DNA of 64,000 nt from Branchiostoma lanceolatum. Lineage: Eukaryota > Chordata > Leptocardii > Amphioxiformes > Branchiostomatidae. Numbering within the stretch: position 1 is the first letter of the stretch; each line of letters begins with the position of its first letter. A program made the translations under genes and the position numbers. Of this stretch, positions 57,066-64,000 are shown in pieces. A model generated the notes under the pieces. It searched no databases and was not told the DNA's origin. It saw nothing but the letters and a program-made list of their open reading frames with translations. Location of the stretch: contig NC_089724.1 of assembly GCF_035083965.1 (NCBI RefSeq), positions 18,060,974-18,124,973 of the forward strand. Reading direction: 5' to 3'.

Positions 57066-60000
57066 TCAGCCTCGATCACAGATCACCTCAATGACCTGTA
57101 AGTGGAAGGCAGTGCATTTTAAAACCAGACAGCAAAACAGTTATTGACATTAACATGAAGTTAGATATTGGCAGAACACAAAGGGAAAATCACCACTACA
57201 GAAGCACATTTTGTGTGAAAAACACAATACACCGATCCTGACTGTCCATCACAGTTCAACCAATGAGACAATGGCAACTATCAGTTGGACCGATGAGTGG
57301 CCGTATGTCTATAAAATATATGCATTTAAAAAAAAAATGTCTTAATTTTGCATTTCTATGTTTTGACATAGGTGGGCGGGGCTATTGGATCGGTCTATTA
57401 TGTTATGTCTGCAGCATAGGCCCACCCTCCTAGCTGGACTAATTCAAATACAATCAAGTCAATTTGTAGATAATTCTTCTGACAATGTAAAGTAATACCT
57501 GTCCAGTAGCTGTGTCTCGACGCAGCAAAGCACCTTGAACTGAAGTGATCTCACTTACATGCACATTTTATAGGAATATATGCTTACTGCTATGTGCTAT
57601 TCAAAGCTACAGGGCATTCAGAGCTATTCCAGTCCACATGGAAGCATGTATACTCACACTAGGTTCCATGGTTACAGGATCTAAACATCGATGGATGGCA
57701 CTGCCCACTATCTCATCCAGTAAAGTGTGCACAAGGCTGGAGGAAAGACAGTTCATTAGTTCTGCAATAAAACCCACAAAACACTTTCAAAGATGCACAT
57801 CTTCCTTAGTTGAATATAATGCTTGGAAATTGCTAAAAACATAAAAACTTTTAATCATTGGCTAGATCCTTTACAAGGTATGAAACTATAAAATTTTGGT
57901 CAAATTCAAAAAGGCAGTTATGTAATATCTTCAAGCTATGAACATTGGACAGGAGTATCCACTTTTTACATTTCCTTATGTTGTATAGTGTGAGGGCTCA
58001 ACTTACTTTTCATCAGACACAAATCTCCAGAGGTACATCTGGAGGTAGTGGCAGTCCACCTGGATCTGCTGAAGACCAAAGCGGGCAAATGTACGCAATC
58101 TTACACACTCCAGGAACGTCTGGGGAACAAGACATGAACGATGAGTCAAAGATCCTCTTAGCCCCACCTAAGCTTGCCACCATACTTTAACTTTGATTCA
58201 TTCGTTCTTCTTCAATCATTTTAGAATAAGGCCAGATTGACATAAGACAAAAAAAAACTGAACTCATGACATCTGTGCCAGGCCACTAATTACTATTTAC
58301 AAGAATATACCTAAAAGTAATTTGTGATAAGAAATATATTACCATTATAGTAATAAATGCCACTGTTGTATATTTCCTTTTAATACATGCTCGGGCTTGT
58401 CATAAATAGTTTTTTACAACCACATTTTAGACATTAAGCTAGCAGCTGTGCCACAGAACAATTCTTCCTAAAGATAAACATGACTATAAATTGTAAATCC
58501 TACAAAAAAGTGTGGTACTGTGGTCTGGTACCTTAAGGCTGATCTTGATGATACCAGTGAGGACCGACACTTTGGAGAAGTCCACGGCACTGAAAATCTC
58601 AATCCGCTCAGAGAACAGCTTCTGGATGTTGCTCATCAGGCTGGTATCCATGTTGGAACTGTGGGATTAGAAGGGTGAAGAATGATGATGCAATGTTTGT
58701 AAGCTTCCATTTCTCTATACATTTAGTAAACAGTTGTAGGTGTGTCTCATTTAATTATAATCATCATTTAAATTCTTAGATTGTAATATTGTTAGTACTG
58801 TATTGTATGATGAAATAAGGACTCCAGGAAGTATGCACATTCTACATTACTAAATGTAGATTCCTAATGAACAAACAAAGAAATGGGAGTTTTGCAATTT
58901 CAAGTAACCAAGGGAACAATGCTTCGGTTGACAGCCCCTTGCATTATATCTACCAGGTACTACCTCTCCTTTTCTGCTGGGAGAGTCTTCGATTGTTAAG
59001 GGGGCGGGACCTTTTCTCCTTTACTGCCCCCTCCCCCCTCAGTTTACATGCAGTCCCCTGTTCCTCCCCCTCCCCTATCATGTTTACCTTGGTGCATAGC
59101 TGCTCCACTGAGACCTCTGGTTCTGTCTGGAGGAGCTGTAGGGAAATGTTCTTTTACTGGAGTCACTACTGTGTGCCTTCCTCAGCCCTTCTTCATACAA
59201 CAGTCCAACCTGTCACGACAACATCACAAAGGTCTCAGCACAAATTGACCAAAAACAAACAGAAACATTCAGTCAAACAACACATCATTCCGCATGCAAC
59301 TGTTCAATACTCACTTAATGAAACTCTTCAATATACAGTCCAATATTTTGAATTCTTCTGATTGAACTATAGGAGACCCAATTCTTCCCACTCAATTTGA
59401 TAAGCAACATGACTGCACAATAAATGTGTTTCTGTTTTTAACCTACCTGTGAGTCTATAGCAGTGACATCCTCCACAACTCTCTTCATGACAGCACGGAC
59501 GTTACGGGGCTCAATGGTGTTCAGCCAATCACGCGTCTCCACACTTTTCCTCAGCATCTATCAATATTGGCAAAAACATAATCATGATTTCAAAGCTTTC
59601 ATTCACTTTCCAAATCATTACTACTTCTGCTAGAAGTTACATATAGGAAATGAAAGAAGTGAATGTAAGTGTCAATTTACTTGATATATAGCTACCAAAA
59701 TCTCATGTTAGGTTGTCTAATGGGTCTTTTACTCTAAATGCAGTAGTTATAAATCTGTGAGCAAAAAGGACTAACATTATAAGTTGCAAGTTGCAATACC
59801 GTAAAATGGCAAAGAAGAGAAGGAACACACTGAGGAATACTATGTCACAGAACTTCTTGATTTGAATATTTGAGAAGTCTTCTCTGAGAACCACTTAACA
59901 ATACACTGCACTATTACATGCTAATGTTGAATTAGCTCTTGCATGAATGATGCAGGCTGGCAATCATTTCAAGTGATTTCCCATGAAAGGAGGTAGTTAC

Positions 60001-63000
60001 ATGGTGGGAGGAAATTAGCTACATTTTTCTCTACAGCAAACCACATCAATCAAACTGGACTGGCCGGGTCCTAAGGGTATTTGGGCCTGCATCAAGTCTC
60101 AATTTATAAATAATATCTGTGAAACAGGATGTTAAAACCAAGGTATTCTGGATTTTATCTTATTTCCTTCAGGAAATGAATTTAAGGGAGTCATTGGAAA
60201 CAATGCACGCATCTTTTGCAGACATACAGAATATATGGCGATGAAGGTTAGATATCCAGATAATGAGATACATAATACAAAATCTACTCAAGCAAATAAC
60301 TGGATGGATGGTAAGATGTTTATATAGTGTCCATTATCTTTCATTTGTGACTGAGCAAAATACAAAATATACTTTCTTACGTTTTTGTAAATAGTCTGGT
60401 ACTGCCAAACTGAGGTCAGACAGCACACAAACTACCTTACAATCTATTAAATTTGTACATCAAGAAATAATCTGGATGGATTTGGCTTGATAATTCCTTC
60501 TATTACTAAATTATAAAGCCATACAACTTATTTGAATAATACAAAGCCATTCTTAAATGATGTCCCAGCTAAATTACTCCTTCATATTACAGGCAGCGAT
60601 TCAATAGTTTCTGTGTGGTCTCTCTAGCCAGATAACACCGTTGAGACAGAGGTGTAGCCAAGAAATCAGTCCCTACCTGTGAAATGGTCAGCCCCTGCAC
60701 TTTCACATAATGGTCCAGGAGCTTCTGTGCAGTGTCCTTAGCCAGATTACACAGTTCTGACAGAGGTGTCACAGCAGACTTGTCCTCCACAAGAAACTGT
60801 TCATCAGTCAGTGATATCTACAACATAGAGAAACAATTTAGAGAAGGTACAACATGCTAGGTTTATACCATAGGACATTTATACATTTTTACCTTAAATG
60901 TATTCGTTATGACAATGATAAAGAATTCCATTGTTCTTTCACGGCACATGGATCTACTACAAACATCCTCATTTCTGAACAGATTCATCTCTTCAACTCT
61001 TTCACTCATACCTACTCACCAGATAGCTGATGGTGGTCATGTCATAGTCCAGACATAGGCGAGACAGCAGCAGAATGAGAGGTGGAGGGGCAGAACTCTT
61101 GTCCCCCGAACCTTCACAAAACTCCTGTTAAAAGACACAGTGGCACACATATTGAATTCTATGTATTGTCTGAAGCAAAAGGATGACAATGTTCCAACCT
61201 ACTGTAAATGCAGAAATGTTCGCGGTAGTTTCATGTTTGTGATTTTCGCAGTGAACTCTTTACAGTGAACTTAAAACCACCATGAAAAGCCATTCCACTG
61301 TGAGACTGTAGAGCTACTATTGTTTCAAACGCGAACTCAAAACCACAGCGAACACTCCATTTTCTCTCTAGTGTGTATATAGAAAGCAATCATTTGGTTT
61401 AACCTTCCCAGAACTTTCCTGGCCTGTACATGTTGAAAGCGTTACTTACAGAGCAGGTAGTGAACATGTGTTTGAGGAATCCGACCACCAGACCTTCCCT
61501 CACATCCTGGACACAGAACGGCTCGCGGAAGTACGGCTGCATTGCAAATGTGATGTCGGACTCGATGAAAGCCTATTTCAATAGAAAACAAGAGGCAATT
61601 CAGTTTACCAATGTCTCGCCATGGAGACACATATTGTTGGCATTCCTTTCTTTGCGTTAGCTTTATTGTAGAAAGATATTGATATCTCATCATACAAAAG
61701 CTTAAATTGTGATTTGTGATAGACCAATAAGGATCATGAGAAGGTGAGAGAAAAATTGATTTGACAAAAAATAGAAATGATCAATTGACATTTTCACGCA
61801 ACGTTTCCTATGAATTATCAAATTGATAAGATCACTTAGAGAGAGCAGACCCTAAGATCTGACAGGACAGTCTTGAGCTGGTCTAAGATGGAGGTGGCAG
61901 TTGTCTGCAGCAGGTCGCCAAGGTTACTCCCCTCCTGTTTACTCAGTGAGCGTGAGGCAGCCAGGCTCTGTCGGACATCCGTAAGGCAGTCTGTACAACA
62001 CAACAACAACAAAACAACATCAGGTGTGCAGGATCCTGGTTAGAAATCTCATATAAATGTGTGTACTGGCTTTCCAAAAAAGATGAAGCAGGTTGAATGC
62101 GGCAAACTTTGCTCTTAAAGTGACTTTAGATAGACAACAGTGGACATTGTGCGCCTTGTGTTTTACAACACAACAACTAATGCACTCATGAACAGACCTG
62201 CAAAGTGTCTCCTGAGAGCTTCAGAGTAGTGGATAACCCTGTCATGAGCCATCTTGGCCACAATGTGGGTAGCAGAGCTGGAAAAAAACAATCAATTATA
62301 AAAGACTGAGGTAATATGTCTTAATATGTATTATACATTCAAGAAATTGACTCTCCATAATATTACATAATTTGATCAGAAGACACTTAGTACTTTTTCT
62401 AAAATTATATTAACTTTATTGCAAGTTCATGCCCGAAGGCTAATTGCAGGCAAACAAATACATAGAAATGCATGGGAATCAAAAATAGTTATCTAGTCTA
62501 CTGTGAAAGTTCTAGGCTAACTAAGGTTGACTATGGTTGTGGTTGGGTTTGACTTCTTTTTTGAAGGCAGTGGAAAATGAAGAGACCCACGTTTTGTATC
62601 GTAAGTGGGTTTGCATTCAAAATGCTCCAGGAATTGGTACATTGACACTATGAAGAAGACCATGTATGCGAGTGACATATGTTTATGCCTACTACAATGG
62701 TGCTTACTTAAGTTATAGTTTGTTTTGCTTGTGCAAAAGACTTAAAGTTTGTGTTTAACAATTAAAAAAGTAAGCATATAAGAAAACTGGCTAAACCCAA
62801 GAAACTATTCCAACCTTGTAGACTCCGTCTCCGGTAGCAGTTTCTCCACGGCCTGTAGCCGGCGGTGGAAGCGGTCCAAGGCTCGCACCAACAGGGTGTT
62901 GTCTGACGACTCTTTCTGTAACAGTGACAGTGACAGTAAGATTGGTCTTGTAAAACTTTATTTTTGCTGAAATAAACTTCTGGCAACAAAAATGTAAGCA

Positions 63001-63891
63001 CAACAGAAGGATTGTGAATCGTTCACCTGCCAGTGCAAATTTAGAAACATTACAGAGTTAAAGGTAAAAAAACGATAAGACAGGCATCTAGACAATATGT
63101 CCCTATCTCCTTTTTAAAGTACTGTACAGTTGCAACTATTGAAGGAAGAGGACTAGGAAGAAACAAGTTGATATGCTCTAACCTCCAATTGTACTCTCTG
63201 TTCCACATAGCTGAAGTACTGTCCCATCAGAGAGTTGACAAACACCTCCAGTTTCTGGTTGGCTACCTTCTCCAGATGGGCCTGTTCCTGCACTCTAAAA
63301 ACACAGACAGTAAACTCACATTGGGTCAAACTGTAACAAAAGAACTGTTGAAGACTGGAGATAATGACTTATTCTACATGTGACTCCTAGATATAGATTG
63401 TTAATCAAAAGAAGTCTATTAGTTATAATAGTGGTCTTGATGTTCTAAGCTTCAAAAGATTGAAGACACAAAAGCTACATGCAGCTTGGTGACGTATCTG
63501 TATCTGTATCTATATAGCCGGTATAACCGCCATCAGGCGTAACACACCAGCTTCGCAGGCACGCGGCGCGGCAGCAGCTGGACGTATCAACTACAAGAAG
63601 AGTATGAAAAGAGTCTTTGGTGTTGTAAAAACACAAAACTAGCATTCAAACGCCAATTGCAGAACTGTGGACAAACACCAGGACAAATAAACAAACATTC
63701 CAACTGAATGCTATTTCCCTTTTTTCACAGAGCTGGGGCAAGCTGAAGGCCTACTCCACTTAAGAGTGTATGACTCTGTGGACCTACCCTGTACCAGGTC
63801 TGTTGATGAACAGGTCCTTGTATGAAGCGATGACGAGACACATGTCACTCAGGAACACGTTACAACCGGTGTCAGTAAACTCCAGAACATC
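57066..63891 (-). CDS. VPS51: VPS51 subunit of GARP/EARP tethering complexes (partial, C-terminal part)
   Basis: Twelve minus-strand exons in the window: 63891-63788, 63294-63183, 62915-62815, 62277-62198, 61990-61851, 61572-61450, 61124-61020, 60817-60677, 59557-59447, 59209-59088, 58658-58532, 58119-58007, then 57736-57658 and 57066-57095 as the last two coding segments. The 5' part lies beyond the right edge. VPS51 joins VPS52-53-54 (GARP) or VPS50 (EARP) to tether endosome-derived vesicles at the trans-Golgi network or recycling endosomes. Diagnostic C-terminal stretches are [45 protein letters not shown] and [17 protein letters not shown], ending VIEVICDRG. The donor at 61851 (GTCTGC) is weak and may be misplaced. 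A decayed copy of the 60817-60677 exon lies directly downstream of it. Confidence 0.93.
60598..60667 (-). pseudogene. Decayed tandem duplicate of a VPS51 exon segment
   Basis: Nine bases into the intron after the exon 60817-60677, about 70 bp are recognisably similar (roughly 70% by eye) to 60781-60711 of that exon. The copy reads [19 protein letters not shown] against [19 protein letters not shown]. It has no acceptor of its own and ends in a stop. It is in frame with the exon if the donor is skipped. Confidence 0.75.
61200..61380. mobile_element. Interspersed MITE-like repeat, copy 3 (right end degraded)
   Basis: Begins TACTGTAAATGCAGAAATG like the copy at 35557 and follows it through the GAACTTAAAACC and ACTCCATTTTCTC phrases, but lacks the matching right terminus. 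It lies in the VPS51 intron between the exons 61572-61450 and 61124-61020. Confidence 0.75.
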
Positions 63892-64000
63892 CTGCGATGG
63901 AAAATGGAACAATCATGAGCAGGTTGGCCTATCTTTCTGTCATGAATAAAGCTAGTAATGCACCCCCCTCCCCCACTGGCACATGCTCTGTTTTTATTGC

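Noticed and set aside
63481..63600. GC-rich tract with CGCGGCGCGGCAGCAGC and repeated TATCTG
   Set aside because: Inside a VPS51 intron with no frame or structure I could support; probably a dispersed repeat fragment.
1..64000. CRISPR arrays, operons, rRNA or intact tRNA genes
   Set aside because: None seen; tRNA-like sequences at about 17.43 and 45.94 kb are SINE heads, and the gene architecture is eukaryotic.

Overview
The window is eukaryotic, intron-rich nuclear DNA from an invertebrate deuterostome. It is most probably a cephalochordate (amphioxus, Branchiostoma). This rests on inference: protein sequences recognisably close to vertebrate orthologues, many short phase-conserved exons with GT-AG introns of 0.1-3.5 kb, tRNA-headed SINEs, abundant small palindromic DNA-transposon derivatives, and two miR-252-family hairpins, a microRNA family absent from vertebrates.

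Layout. A short terminal exon of an unidentified minus-strand gene lies at 389-526. On the plus strand follow an 8-exon secreted CAP-domain protein with two N-terminal ShKT-like cysteine modules (1721-6091), an 8-exon ectonucleotide pyrophosphatase/phosphodiesterase of the ENPP4/5/6 type (8779-14069), and a 23-exon mitochondrial-type glycerol-3-phosphate acyltransferase (GPAM, 18302-29051). Cyclin J (CCNJ, 5 exons) is on the minus strand at 33253-35920. It is tail-to-tail with GPAM and head-to-head with WDR1/AIP1 (plus, 37169-50243, 16 coding exons including an inferred 19-nt first exon). A pair of miR-252-family hairpins (plus, about 55.55 and 55.98 kb) sits between WDR1 and VPS51. The last 12 coding exons of VPS51 (minus, 57066-63891) run off the right edge.

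These genes have unrelated housekeeping or secretory roles (actin turnover, lipid synthesis, cell cycle, endosome-to-Golgi tethering, extracellular enzymes); nothing indicates an operon or a single pathway. Exons were assembled by reading splice sites by eye and checking that phases add up. The completed models are 295 aa (CAP), 429 aa (ENPP), 909 aa (GPAM), 284 aa (CCNJ) and 608 aa (WDR1).

Most of the unusual signal lies outside ordinary coding sequence: an AT-AC U12-type intron in WDR1; a 2.4-kb modular foldback element in WDR1 intron 2; several near-perfect palindromes and MITEs, one with a clear 8-bp target duplication; a decayed duplicate exon beside a VPS51 exon; and the miR-252 pair. 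In the proteins, the ENPP has serine in place of the usual threonine nucleophile and a GPI-signal-like tail, and the ShKT modules of the CAP protein have a rearranged, odd cysteine set.
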